In this document: positions 26,253 through 35,091 of the stretch, piece by piece
Layout: each line of letters begins with the position of its first letter
Numbering within the stretch: the first letter of the stretch is position 1
NCBI RefSeq assembly: GCF_024721115.1
Contig: NZ_JAMDHK010000001.1
Location: forward strand, 287,591 to 351,590
From: Salipiger pentaromativorans
GTDB taxonomy: Bacteria; Pseudomonadota; Alphaproteobacteria; Rhodobacterales; Rhodobacteraceae
DNA: 64,000 bases
Direction: 5' to 3'
Program-made: the position numbers and the translations under genes
Notes under the pieces: generated by a model
Seen by the model: the letters and a program-made list of their open reading frames with translations, nothing else
Told to the model about the DNA's origin: nothing
The model's database searches: none

Positions 26253-27020
26253 ATGCAGCTTCAAGACCGTGTCTTCCTGATCACCGGCGCGGGCTCCGGC
26301 CTGGGCGCCGCCGTGGCCGAGATGGTGGTCACCGCCGGCGGCAAGGCCGTACTGCTCGACATCAATGCCGAGGCCGGCAGCGCCCGGGCCGAGGCCCTGG
26401 GCCCCGCCGCGCGCTTCGTGAAGACCGATGTGACCAGCGAGACCGATGGCCAGGCCGCCGTGGCCGCCGCGCTCGACGCCTTCGGGCGTCTCGACGGGCT
26501 GGTGAACTGCGCCGGCATCGCACCGGGGGAAAAGATCCTCGGGCGCGAAGGGCCGCACGGGCTCGAAAGTTTCACCCGGGCGATCACGATCAACCTGATC
26601 GGCACGTTCAACATGCTGCGGCTCGCCGCCGAGGCGATTTCGAAGCAGGAGGCCGGGCCGGATGGCGAACGCGGGGTGATCGTGAACACCGCCTCGATTG
26701 CGGCCTTCGACGGGCAGATCGGCCAGGCCGCCTATGCCGCCTCCAAGGGCGGCGTGGCGGCGCTGACCCTGCCGGCGGCGCGGGAACTGGCGCGTTACGG
26801 TATCCGGGTGGTCACCATCGCGCCGGGGATCTTCGGCACGCCGATGATGGCGGGGCTGCCGCAGGAGGTGCAGGACAGCCTCGGCGCCTCTGTGCCCTTC
26901 CCGCCGCGCCTGGGCCGGCCCCCGGAATACGCCGCGCTGGTGCGGCAGATCGTCGAGAACACCATGCTGAACGGCGAGGTGATCCGGCTGGACGGCGCGT
27001 TGCGCATGGCACCGCGGTAA
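26253..27020 (+). CDS. SDR-family 3-hydroxyacyl-CoA dehydrogenase (HSD10-like)
   Basis: NAD(H)-dependent short-chain dehydrogenase of 255 aa. It has the TGAGSGLG nucleotide-binding motif (about 11-18), NCAG at about 88-91, and the catalytic Ser-Tyr-Lys ([10 protein letters not shown], then YAASKGG). It is closest in pattern to 3-hydroxyacyl-CoA dehydrogenase type 2, which catalyses the third step of beta-oxidation. Thiolase and acyl-CoA dehydrogenase genes follow directly, supporting that role. The frame extends far upstream, but the ATG at 26253 begins the Rossmann fold and has an AAAGGA site. Confidence 0.88.
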   Translation: MQLQDRVFLITGAGSGLGAAVAEMVVTAGGKAVLLDINAEAGSARAEALGPAARFVKTDVTSETDGQAAVAAALDAFGRLDGLVNCAGIAPGEKILGREGPHGLESFTRAITINLIGTFNMLRLAAEAISKQEAGPDGERGVIVNTASIAAFDGQIGQAAYAASKGGVAALTLPAARELARYGIRVVTIAPGIFGTPMMAGLPQEVQDSLGASVPFPPRLGRPPEYAALVRQIVENTMLNGEVIRLDGALRMAPR

Positions 27021-27052
27021 CCCGGACGGCACGGAAACAGGGAGAGACGGCA

Positions 27053-28243
27053 ATGACACAGCAGGATCCGATCGTGATCGTGGGCATGGCCCGCACCCCG
27101 ATGGGCGGCTTTCAGGGCGATCTGTCGGGCGCCAGCGCCAGCGAGCTGGGCGCCACGGCGATCACGGCGGCGCTGAGCCGCGCGGGGCTCGCCCCCGAGG
27201 CGGTGGAAGAGGTGGTCTTCGGCTGCGTGCTGCCCGCCGGACAGGGCCAGGCCCCGGCGCGCCAGGCGGCGCTGGGGGCCGGGCTGCCGCTGGCGGCGGG
27301 CGCGACCACGGTGAACAAGATGTGCGGTTCGGGCATGAAGGCGGCGATGTTCGCCCATGACCTGATCGCGGCGGGCAGCGCGCGGGTGGCCGTGGCCGGC
27401 GGCATGGAAAGCATGACCAACGCCCCGTATCTGCTGCCCAAGGCCCGTGGCGGCTATCGCATGGGCCATGGCCAGGTGGTCGATCACATGTTCCTCGACG
27501 GGCTGGAAGACGCCTATGACAAGGGCCGCCTGATGGGCACCTTCGCCGAGGATTGCGCGCAAAGCTACCAGTTCACCCGCGAGGCCCAGGACGGGTATGC
27601 GATCACCTCGCTGGAGCGCGCGCAGGCGGCCATCGGCGACGGCAGCTTCGCCGCCGAGATCGCCCCGGTGACACTGCGCAGCCGCAAGGGCGAGACCCGG
27701 GTCGAAATCGACGAACAGCCCGGCAAGGCGCGGCCCGACAAGATCCCCACGCTGAAACCCGCCTTCCGCGAGGGCGGCACGGTGACCGCGGCAAATGCCT
27801 CCTCGATCTCGGACGGCGCGGCGGCGCTGGTGCTGATGCGCCGCTCGGAGGCCGAGGCGCGCGGCCTGACCCCGCTGGCCGTCATCGCCGGGCACGCCAC
27901 CCATGCGGATGCGCCGAACCTCTTTCCCACCGCGCCCATCGGCGCGATGCGCAAGCTGTCGGACAAGACCGGCTGGGATCTGAAAACGGTCGATCTGTTC
28001 GAGATCAACGAGGCCTTTGCGGTGGTCGCCATGGCGGCGATGCGCGACCTCGACCTGCCGCATGACAAGGTGAACCCGCATGGCGGTGCCTGTGCGCTCG
28101 GCCATCCCATCGGCGCCTCGGGCGCCCGGGTCATGGTCACGCTGCTGGCGGCGATGCGGAAATACGATCTGCAACGCGGCATCGCCTCGCTCTGCATCGG
28201 CGGCGGCGAGGCCACGGCGGTCGCATTGGAAAGGCCGGTCTGA
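27053..28243 (+). CDS. Acetyl-CoA acyltransferase (thiolase)
   Basis: Thiolase II family, 396 aa. The nucleophile cysteine is in NKMCGSGMK (about residue 89), the histidine in the NEAFAVV region and the second cysteine in the C-terminal CIGGGEA block; [14 protein letters not shown] is also clear. It performs the last, thiolytic step of beta-oxidation or short-chain acetoacetyl-CoA interconversion. The stop overlaps the acyl-CoA dehydrogenase start (TGATG), so the two are coupled. Confidence 0.93.
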   Translation: MTQQDPIVIVGMARTPMGGFQGDLSGASASELGATAITAALSRAGLAPEAVEEVVFGCVLPAGQGQAPARQAALGAGLPLAAGATTVNKMCGSGMKAAMFAHDLIAAGSARVAVAGGMESMTNAPYLLPKARGGYRMGHGQVVDHMFLDGLEDAYDKGRLMGTFAEDCAQSYQFTREAQDGYAITSLERAQAAIGDGSFAAEIAPVTLRSRKGETRVEIDEQPGKARPDKIPTLKPAFREGGTVTAANASSISDGAAALVLMRRSEAEARGLTPLAVIAGHATHADAPNLFPTAPIGAMRKLSDKTGWDLKTVDLFEINEAFAVVAMAAMRDLDLPHDKVNPHGGACALGHPIGASGARVMVTLLAAMRKYDLQRGIASLCIGGGEATAVALERPV

Positions 28244-29370
28244 TGCTGCTCGACGAGACCCAGGAACAGATCCGCGACAGCGTCCGCGCCTTCGCCCGCG
28301 ACCGGCTCGCCCCCGGCGCGGCCCGGCGCGACGCCGAGCACGCCTTTCCCCATGCCGAGCTGGCCGAGATGGGAGAGCTCGGCTTTCTCGGCATGCTGGT
28401 GCCCGAAGCCTATGGCGGCTCGGATCTGGGCATGGTGCCCTATGCGCTGGCTCTGGAAGAGATCGCCGCCGCCGATGGTGCCTGCTCGACCATCCTGTCG
28501 GTGCACAGCTCGGTGGGCTGCATGCCGATCCTGCGGTTCGGGAGCGACGCGCAGAAGGCGCGGTTCCTGCCGAAGATGGCGCGCGGAGACTGGATTGGCG
28601 GCTTTGCCCTGACCGAGCCGCAGGCCGGCTCCGATGCCGCGGCGCTGAAGACGCGGGCGGTACGGGACGGCGACAGCTATGTGATCAACGGCGCCAAGCA
28701 GTTCATCACCAGCGGCAAGAACGGCGATGTGATCATCACCTTCGCGGTGACCGATCCGGCGGCGGGCAAGAAGGGCATCACGGCCTTCATCGTCCCCACA
28801 AACACCCCCGGTTACGAGGTCGTCGCGGTCGAGAAGAAGCTGGGGCAGCACGCCTCCGATACCTGCGCGCTGTCCTTCACCGACATGCGCGTGCACGCCG
28901 AAAACCGTCTGGGCGCGGAGGGCGAAGGCTATCGCATCGCGCTGTCCAATCTCGAAGGCGGACGCATCGGCATCGCGGCGCAGGCGGTGGGCATGGCGCG
29001 GGCCGCCTTCGAGGCGGCGCGGGCCTATGCCCAGGAGCGTCAGGCCTTCGGCAAGCCGATCATGGCGCAGCAGGCGGTGGCCTTCCGGCTGGCCGACATG
29101 GCCACCCGGATCGCGGCGGCACGCCAGATGGTGCTTCACGCCGCCGCGCTGCGCGAGGCCGGCAGGCCCTGTCTGACCGAGGCGTCGATGGCCAAGCTCT
29201 TCGCCTCGGAAATGGCCGAGGAGGTCTGTTCCGGGGCGATCCAGATCCATGGCGGCTATGGCTATCTGGCGGACTACCCAGTGGAGCGGATCTATCGCGA
29301 CGTGCGGGTCTGCCAGATCTACGAGGGCACAAGCGAGGTGCAGCGGCTGGTGATCGCGCGGGGGCTGTGA
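28243..29370 (+). CDS. Acyl-CoA dehydrogenase
   Basis: FAD-dependent acyl-CoA dehydrogenase, 375 aa, first step of beta-oxidation. Signatures are [12 protein letters not shown] (flavin region), QAFGKPI, and the C-terminal [15 protein letters not shown] with the base glutamate. It is of the short/branched-chain type (isobutyryl- or short-chain-like); exact chain length cannot be told. With the SDR and thiolase it makes a compact three-gene operon, although no enoyl-CoA hydratase gene is included. Confidence 0.92.
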   Translation: MLLDETQEQIRDSVRAFARDRLAPGAARRDAEHAFPHAELAEMGELGFLGMLVPEAYGGSDLGMVPYALALEEIAAADGACSTILSVHSSVGCMPILRFGSDAQKARFLPKMARGDWIGGFALTEPQAGSDAAALKTRAVRDGDSYVINGAKQFITSGKNGDVIITFAVTDPAAGKKGITAFIVPTNTPGYEVVAVEKKLGQHASDTCALSFTDMRVHAENRLGAEGEGYRIALSNLEGGRIGIAAQAVGMARAAFEAARAYAQERQAFGKPIMAQQAVAFRLADMATRIAAARQMVLHAAALREAGRPCLTEASMAKLFASEMAEEVCSGAIQIHGGYGYLADYPVERIYRDVRVCQIYEGTSEVQRLVIARGL

Positions 29371-29472
29371 GTGCGGGGGAGGAGGCAGCGCTCTATCCTG
29401 CCGCAGCAGAGGGCACGCGCCCCCTCCCCCCAGACATAGCCCCCTCCGCCCCGCGCGTGTATCCTGCCGCCC

Positions 29473-30057
29473 ATGCGCCCGAATCTGCACAGCTTCCCCC
29501 TGCGCCCCGCCCGCGTCCACGAGGTCTGCGGGCCCGGCGCCACCAGCTTTGCCGCGATCCTCGCCGCAGGCAGCACCGGCCCCGTGCTGTGGATCCGCGA
29601 GGACTGGCAGCCCGAGACGCTGAACCCGCAGGGGCTCGCCCCCTTCTTCGATCCCGCCCGGCTGCTGCTGGCGCAGGCGCCTTCGCAGAGTGATGCGCTG
29701 GCGGTCGCCGAAGAGGCGCTGCGCGACGGCGCTGTGCCGCTGGTCGTCGTCGAAATCACCCGCCCGCTGGATCTGCGCCAGGGGCGGCGGCTGCAACTCG
29801 CTGCCGGAACGGGCGGCGCGACCGGGCTTTGCCTCATTCCCGAAGGCATGGGCAGCAACGCCGCCGAAACCCGCTGGCGCGCCACCCCGCACCCCGCCAA
29901 AACCGCCGGAGACTCGACAGTCCTGCGGTGGGAAATTATAAAGAACAAATCAGGAACACTTGGGGCCTGGGATGTTCGATGGGATGACACGGCGCATCGT
30001 CTGCATGTGGTTTCCCCGGCTGGCAAGCGACCGGGCTCTGCGGGCGCGCCCGGTTGA
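29473..30057 (+). CDS. imuA: ImuA-family SOS mutasome accessory protein
   Basis: A 194-aa RecA/SulA-like protein found upstream of imuB and dnaE2. It keeps the ImuA pattern (HEVCGPGATSFAAILAA near the start, LWIREDW, a strand VPLVVVEI, GLCLIPEG, then WEIIKNKSGTLGAW near the end). In other bacteria ImuA helps assemble the ImuB-DnaE2 translesion complex. The last third overlaps the start of imuB by about 85 bp in another frame. Codons from about 29934 to 29963 are strikingly AT-rich at the third base, where a promoter and LexA box lie. Confidence 0.78.
   Translation: MRPNLHSFPLRPARVHEVCGPGATSFAAILAAGSTGPVLWIREDWQPETLNPQGLAPFFDPARLLLAQAPSQSDALAVAEEALRDGAVPLVVVEITRPLDLRQGRRLQLAAGTGGATGLCLIPEGMGSNAAETRWRATPHPAKTAGDSTVLRWEIIKNKSGTLGAWDVRWDDTAHRLHVVSPAGKRPGSAGAPG
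29914..29957 (+). promoter_or_regulatory. Promoter with LexA (SOS) box inside imuA, ahead of imuB
   Basis: TCGACA (29914-29919) and TATAAA (29937-29942) are each 5/6 to the sigma70 consensus and are spaced by exactly 17 bp. Directly after the -10 lies GAACAAATCAGGAAC (29943-29957), the alphaproteobacterial LexA box GAAC-N7-GAAC. A repressor there would cover the start point. imuB starts 15-30 bp downstream. No such box was found in front of imuA itself (29371-29472). Confidence 0.82.
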
Positions 30058-31456
30058 GGCGCCTTTTGCGCTGACCCTCCGGCACGCCAGCGCCGAGCGG
30101 CTCTCGTGCCGGAACGCCGCCGCCGCCGCGCTGGGGCTCGATCCCGGCATGACCCTGGCCGATGCCCGCGCGCTCTGCCCCGATCTGCTCACCGCCCCCG
30201 CCGATCCGCCGGGGGATGCGCGGTTTCTGGGCGTGCTGCGCCGCTGGGCCACGCGCTATTGCCCCTGGGTCGGCACCGACGGCGCCGACGGGCTAGTGCT
30301 GGATGTCACCGGCGCGGCACATCTGCATGGTGGCGAAACGGCGATGCTGGCGGATATGCGCGCCCGCACGGCGCGTGCCGGGCTGACACTGCGGCTGGGG
30401 CTTGGCGACACGCGCGGCGCGGCCTGGGCGCTGGCGCATCATGGCGAGGGCGCGGCCCCGCCCGGCGACGGGCTGGCGACGCTGGGCCCCCTGCCGGTCG
30501 AGGCGCTGCGCCTCGCGCCGCAGACCGTCACCGGGCTGCAACGGCTGGGGCTGCGGCGGGTTGCCGATCTGGCCGCCACGCCCCGCGCGCCCCTGACCCG
30601 CCGCTTCGGCCCGGAACCGCTCGCGCGGCTCGACCAGGCGCTGGGGCGGCTGCCCGAGCCCGTCGCGCCCGAACCCGACCCGCCGCATTACGGCCTCCGC
30701 CTCAGCCTGCCCGAACCCATCGGCCGCACCGAGGACGTGATGGCCGGCGCCGCCCGGCTGCTCGCCACGCTCTGCGACAAGCTGCACAGGGACGAGGCCG
30801 GGGCCCGCCGGCTGGAGCTGACCCTGCGCCGCGCCGATGGCGGCAGCCAGAGCATCGAGCTGCGCCTCGCCAGCCCGATGCGGGATCCCCACCGCATCCT
30901 GCCGCTCTTCGCCCGCGGGGTGGAGGCCGCCGAGGCCGGGTTCGGCATCGACCTGCTGCGGCTGGAGGCCACGCAGGTCGAAGATCTGCCCGTCCAGCAG
31001 CTCGGCGGGCCGGTCCCCGCCGGCAGATCGGCTGCGGCGCTCGACGATCTGATCACCCGCATCGGCACGCGAATCGGGCTGGAGAATGTCCTGCGCCTGC
31101 TGCCCGCCGACAGCCATATCCCCGAGCGCGCCTTCAGCCGCGCCCCCGCCGCCTATTCCCGCGCCGAGACCGGCTGGGCGGCGCCGCGCCCGCGTCCGCT
31201 GCGGCTGTTCCCGCCCGAACCCATCGCCGCCAGCGGCAGCCAGCCCCCCGCCCGCTTCCGCTGGCGCGCCATGACGCTCGACACGCTCCGCGCCACCGGG
31301 CCCGAGCGCATCGCGCCGGAATGGTGGCTGCCCGACGAGACCTGGCGCCGGGGCCTGCGCGATTACTGGCGCGTGGAGACCCGGCAGGGCCGCCGCCTCT
31401 GGCTGTTCCACACGCCGCAACAGCCCGGCTGGTTCGTACAGGGGGAATTTGCATGA
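29972..31456 (+). CDS. imuB: ImuB: catalytically inactive Y-family polymerase-like protein
   Basis: A 494-aa protein of the DinB/Y-family fold. At the N-terminus, where true Y polymerases carry metal-binding acids (xDxDxF), the sequence is IVCMWFPRLASD, so catalysis is not expected; this matches ImuB. It is thought to link DnaE2 to the beta clamp. The start is uncertain: TTG 29960 (AGGA 4 nt ahead), ATG 29972 and ATG 29984 are all possible. The 3' end overlaps the dnaE2 start by four bases (ATGA). Confidence 0.88.
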   Translation: MFDGMTRRIVCMWFPRLASDRALRARPVEAPFALTLRHASAERLSCRNAAAAALGLDPGMTLADARALCPDLLTAPADPPGDARFLGVLRRWATRYCPWVGTDGADGLVLDVTGAAHLHGGETAMLADMRARTARAGLTLRLGLGDTRGAAWALAHHGEGAAPPGDGLATLGPLPVEALRLAPQTVTGLQRLGLRRVADLAATPRAPLTRRFGPEPLARLDQALGRLPEPVAPEPDPPHYGLRLSLPEPIGRTEDVMAGAARLLATLCDKLHRDEAGARRLELTLRRADGGSQSIELRLASPMRDPHRILPLFARGVEAAEAGFGIDLLRLEATQVEDLPVQQLGGPVPAGRSAAALDDLITRIGTRIGLENVLRLLPADSHIPERAFSRAPAAYSRAETGWAAPRPRPLRLFPPEPIAASGSQPPARFRWRAMTLDTLRATGPERIAPEWWLPDETWRRGLRDYWRVETRQGRRLWLFHTPQQPGWFVQGEFA

Positions 31457-34400
31457 CCGCCCCTGCCCCCCCCGCCTATGCCGAGCTGTGCGTCACCTCG
31501 AACTTCACCTTCCTCACCGGCGCCTCGCATCCCGAAGAGCTGGTCGCCCGCGCCGCCGAGCTGGGGCTGGCGGCCATCGCCGTCACCGACCGCAACTCGC
31601 TGGCGGGTGTGGTGCGGGCCTATAGCGCCCTCAAGATCCTGAGGGAAAAGGCCGAGGAGAGCCTGCGCATCCGCTCCCGGCACCGGGTGGACAGCTGCTC
31701 GCGGCAGGAGATCGGCACGCCGGAGGAGATCCCGCATCCCGCCGCCCCGTCGCTGCCGAAACTCATCACCGGCGCCCGGCTGGTGCTGCGGGACGACCCG
31801 GTGGAGTGGCTCGCCCTGCCCACCGACCGCGCCGCCTATCACCGGCTGGCGCGGCTGCTTTCCACCGGCAAGCGGCGGGCGGAGAAAGGTGCCTGCCACC
31901 TGACCCTGAGCGACCTCGAAAGCGGCTGCGCGGGCATGATCCTCATCGCCCTGCCGCCATCCGATCTGGCCCAGGCCACGGCCCCCGTCCGCAGGTTGCA
32001 GCGGCGCTATCCCGGCCATGTCTTCCTGGGCGCCGCGCCACGCTACGACGGTTCGGACCAGGGCTGGTTCGATGCCTGCGCCCATGCGGCGCTGCGGCTT
32101 TCGGCGCCCATGGTGGCGGTGGGCGATGTGCTGCTGCACCGGGCGTCGCGCCGCCGGCTGGCCGATGTGCTGACCTGCCTGCGCGAAGGGATCACCATCG
32201 ACGCCATCGGCACCCGCGCCCTGCCCAATGCCGAACGGCGGCTGAAGGGCGCCGCCGACATGGCACGGCTCTATCGCAACCACCCCGCCGCGCTGCGCCG
32301 CACGCTGGAGATCGCCGCGCGCTGCGCCTTCGACCTGTCGGAACTCAGCTACGAATACCCCGACGAGATCGCGGGCCACGAGGCGCCGCAGGAGCGGCTT
32401 GCCCGCCTCGCCGCAGAGGGGCTCAAACGCCGCTATCCCAAAGGCGTGCCGGCAAAGGTCTGCCAGCTCATGGAAAAGGAGCTGGCGGTGGTGGCCGAGC
32501 TGGGCTTTGCCGCCTATTTCCTCACCGTGAACGACATCGTCGCCCATGCCCGGTCCCAGGGCATTCTCTGCCAGGGGCGCGGCTCGGCGGCCAATTCGGT
32601 GCTCTGCTACCTGCTCGGCATCACCGATGTCTCTCCCGATCTGATCGGCATGGTCTTCGAACGTTTCATCTCGCGCTACCGGGGCGAGCCGCCCGACATC
32701 GACGTGGATTTCGAACACGAGCGGCGCGAAGAGGTGATCCAGTGGATCTATGAGAAATACGGCCGCCACCGCGCCGGGCTCTGCGCCACGGTGATCCATT
32801 TCCGCTCGCGCGCGGCGATCCGCGAGGTCGGCAAGGTGATGGGGCTGAGCCAGGACGTGACCGCCGCGCTGGCCGGGCAGATCTGGGGCATGTCCAACGG
32901 CGGCGCCGATCCCGCGCGGCTTCGCGAGCTGGGGCTCGACCTGCGCGACCGGCGCCTGTCGCAGACCGTCGAGCTGATCGGCGAGCTCATCGGCTTTCCC
33001 CGGCACCTGTCGCAGCATGTGGGCGGCTTCGTCATCACCCGCGGGCGGCTCGACGAGCTGTGCCCCATCGAGAACGCGGCGATGGAGGACCGCACGGTCA
33101 TCGAATGGGACAAGGACGACATCGACACGCTGGGCATCCTCAAGGTCGATGTGCTGAGCCTCGGCATGCTGACCTGCATCCGCAAGGCCTTTGGCCTGCT
33201 GGAAACCCATGAGGGGATCCGCCACCGGATCGAGACCGTGCCGCAGGAGGATCGCGCCACCTATGCCATGCTGCAACGCGCCGATGCCATCGGCGTGTTT
33301 CAGGTGGAAAGCCGGGCGCAGATGAATTTCCTGCCCCGGATGCAGCCCAAGACCTTCTACGATCTGGTGATCGAGGTGGCCATCGTGCGCCCCGGCCCGA
33401 TCCAGGGCGGCATGGTGCAGCCCTATATCCGCCGCCGCCAGGGGCTGGAAGAGCCCGAACCCTTCGGTCCGGCACTGGCCGAGGTCACGCGCAAGACGCT
33501 GGGGGTGCCGCTGTTTCAGGAACAGGCGATGCAGATCGCCGTGGTGGGCGCGGGCTATTCGGCGGAGGAAGCCGACAAGCTGCGCCGCTCGCTCGCCTCC
33601 TTTCGCCGCATGGGCACCATCGGCGCGCATCGCGACCGCTTTCTCGCCGGGATGCGGAAGAACGGCTATGACGACGAGACCGCCGAGCGCTGCTTTGCCC
33701 AGATCGCGGGCTTTGCCGATTACGGCTTTCCCGAAAGCCACGCGGCGGCTTTTGCCATGCTGACCTATGTCTCTTCCTGGCTGAAATGCCACCACCCGGC
33801 GGTGTTCGCCTGCGCACTGCTGAACGCCCAGCCGATGGGGTTCTACGCCCCCGCGCAGATCGTGCGAGACGTGCGCGAACACGGGGTGGAGGTGCGCCCG
33901 GTCTGCGTCAACCGCAGCGCCTGGGACAATGCGCTGGAGCGGCGCGCCGACGGGGCGCTGGCGCTGCGGCTGGGGTTCCGCCAGATCAAGGGGGTCCGCG
34001 AGGAGGAGGCGGAATGGATCGTGGCGGCGCGCGGCAACGGCTATCCCGACCCCGAAAGCCTCTGGCTGCGGGCGGGGCTGGCGCCGGCGGTGCTGGAGCG
34101 GCTGGCCGAGGCGGACGGGTTCGCGGGGCTCGGGCTCACGCGGCGCGATGCGCTTTGGCAGGTGCGCGCGATAAGGGCACCCGCGCCGTTGCCGCTGTTC
34201 TCCGATCCGCTCGACGGCGAGGGGCTGCGCGAGGCGGAGGTGGCGCTGCCGCCCATGCATCTGGGCGAGGAGGTGGTGGAGGATTACGTCGCCATGCGGC
34301 TGTCGCTGCGTGCCCATCCGATGGAGCTTTTGCGCCCGTCCCTGCCCGGCCTCACCCCGCATGCGGAACTGGCGAAGACGCCGCTCCGGCAGGTGACGGT

Positions 34401-34779
34401 CTGCGGGCTGGTGATCACCCGGCAGCGGCCGGGGACGGCCTCGGGGGTGATCTTTCTGACGCTGGAGGACGAAACCGGCGTGTCGAATGTGGTGGTCTGG
34501 CCGAAGGTCTACGAACGGTTCCGCCGCATCGTCATGGGCGGGCGGCTGCTGCGGGTCAGCGGCCATCTGCAACGCGAGGGGATCGTGGTGCATCTGATCG
34601 CCATGCGGATCGAGGACATGTCGGCGCGGCTCTCCGATCTGGGCCATCCGCTGGACGAGGCGGTGGGCATCACCTCTGTCGCCGCCGACGACGCGCCGCG
34701 CCCGCCGCGCTACCCGCCCCGCGCGCGGCATCCGCGCGAGCAGGCCAAACGGCTGTTCCCGAGCCGGGATTTTCACTGA
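31453..34779 (+). CDS. dnaE2: DnaE2 (ImuC): error-prone DNA polymerase III alpha subunit
   Basis: Translesion polymerase of 1108 aa. An N-terminal PHP domain begins FTFLTGASHPEEL. The polymerase core has PDIDVDFEHERR with catalytic aspartates, then the IEWDKDDID and GVFQVESRAQM blocks. The C-terminus carries an OB-fold (FLTLEDETGVSNVVVWPKV), and the end is short compared with the replicative DnaE. Together with ImuA and ImuB it makes the SOS mutagenesis cassette. The ATG at 31453 overlaps imuB; the frame extends upstream only as antisense-type noise. Confidence 0.95.
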   Translation: MTAPAPPAYAELCVTSNFTFLTGASHPEELVARAAELGLAAIAVTDRNSLAGVVRAYSALKILREKAEESLRIRSRHRVDSCSRQEIGTPEEIPHPAAPSLPKLITGARLVLRDDPVEWLALPTDRAAYHRLARLLSTGKRRAEKGACHLTLSDLESGCAGMILIALPPSDLAQATAPVRRLQRRYPGHVFLGAAPRYDGSDQGWFDACAHAALRLSAPMVAVGDVLLHRASRRRLADVLTCLREGITIDAIGTRALPNAERRLKGAADMARLYRNHPAALRRTLEIAARCAFDLSELSYEYPDEIAGHEAPQERLARLAAEGLKRRYPKGVPAKVCQLMEKELAVVAELGFAAYFLTVNDIVAHARSQGILCQGRGSAANSVLCYLLGITDVSPDLIGMVFERFISRYRGEPPDIDVDFEHERREEVIQWIYEKYGRHRAGLCATVIHFRSRAAIREVGKVMGLSQDVTAALAGQIWGMSNGGADPARLRELGLDLRDRRLSQTVELIGELIGFPRHLSQHVGGFVITRGRLDELCPIENAAMEDRTVIEWDKDDIDTLGILKVDVLSLGMLTCIRKAFGLLETHEGIRHRIETVPQEDRATYAMLQRADAIGVFQVESRAQMNFLPRMQPKTFYDLVIEVAIVRPGPIQGGMVQPYIRRRQGLEEPEPFGPALAEVTRKTLGVPLFQEQAMQIAVVGAGYSAEEADKLRRSLASFRRMGTIGAHRDRFLAGMRKNGYDDETAERCFAQIAGFADYGFPESHAAAFAMLTYVSSWLKCHHPAVFACALLNAQPMGFYAPAQIVRDVREHGVEVRPVCVNRSAWDNALERRADGALALRLGFRQIKGVREEEAEWIVAARGNGYPDPESLWLRAGLAPAVLERLAEADGFAGLGLTRRDALWQVRAIRAPAPLPLFSDPLDGEGLREAEVALPPMHLGEEVVEDYVAMRLSLRAHPMELLRPSLPGLTPHAELAKTPLRQVTVCGLVITRQRPGTASGVIFLTLEDETGVSNVVVWPKVYERFRRIVMGGRLLRVSGHLQREGIVVHLIAMRIEDMSARLSDLGHPLDEAVGITSVAADDAPRPPRYPPRARHPREQAKRLFPSRDFH

Positions 34780-34901
34780 GCGATGGCCGGCACCACAAGC
34801 ACAGCGGTTGCCGGGCCCGGCGGGACAGGCAGCCGCTTTCGACGTGCGTCCGGGCCATTGGCATGACGCCAACAAGCGCGCAAGCAAGCCATTGCATGGA
34901 T

Positions 34902-35075
34902 GGTGGGCAGATTGCCCACCCTACGACGCCACAAATCAATCTGCGACGAGCCTTCTCAATGTGACCGTGGCAAGCCCAGCTTGGCATCTCGCCCTTTTCA
35001 GAGACCGACCGCTGACGCCCCGGATCACATCCGGAGCGAGAGTTGCAGATCCGTAGGGTGGGCAATCTGCCCACC
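34902..35075. repeat. REPIN-like inverted repeat pair after dnaE2
   Basis: The 312-bp gene-free gap (34780-35091) contains two 24-bp arms that are exact reverse complements: 34902-34925 and 35052-35075. Each arm is itself a hairpin (GGTGGGCA pairing with TGCCCACC around a 3-bp centre, flanked by CCTACG or CGTAGG). The 126 bp between arms show no gene. This is the structure of a REP doublet or short non-autonomous element. No transposase is in view. Confidence 0.75.
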
Positions 35076-35091
35076 TGTCCCGAAACCGCCC

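Noticed and set aside
31363-34887. Very long open frame on the minus strand opposite dnaE2
   Set aside because: It is fully antisense to a complete, well-conserved polymerase gene and has the His/Gln/Arg-rich composition of a high-GC shadow frame.
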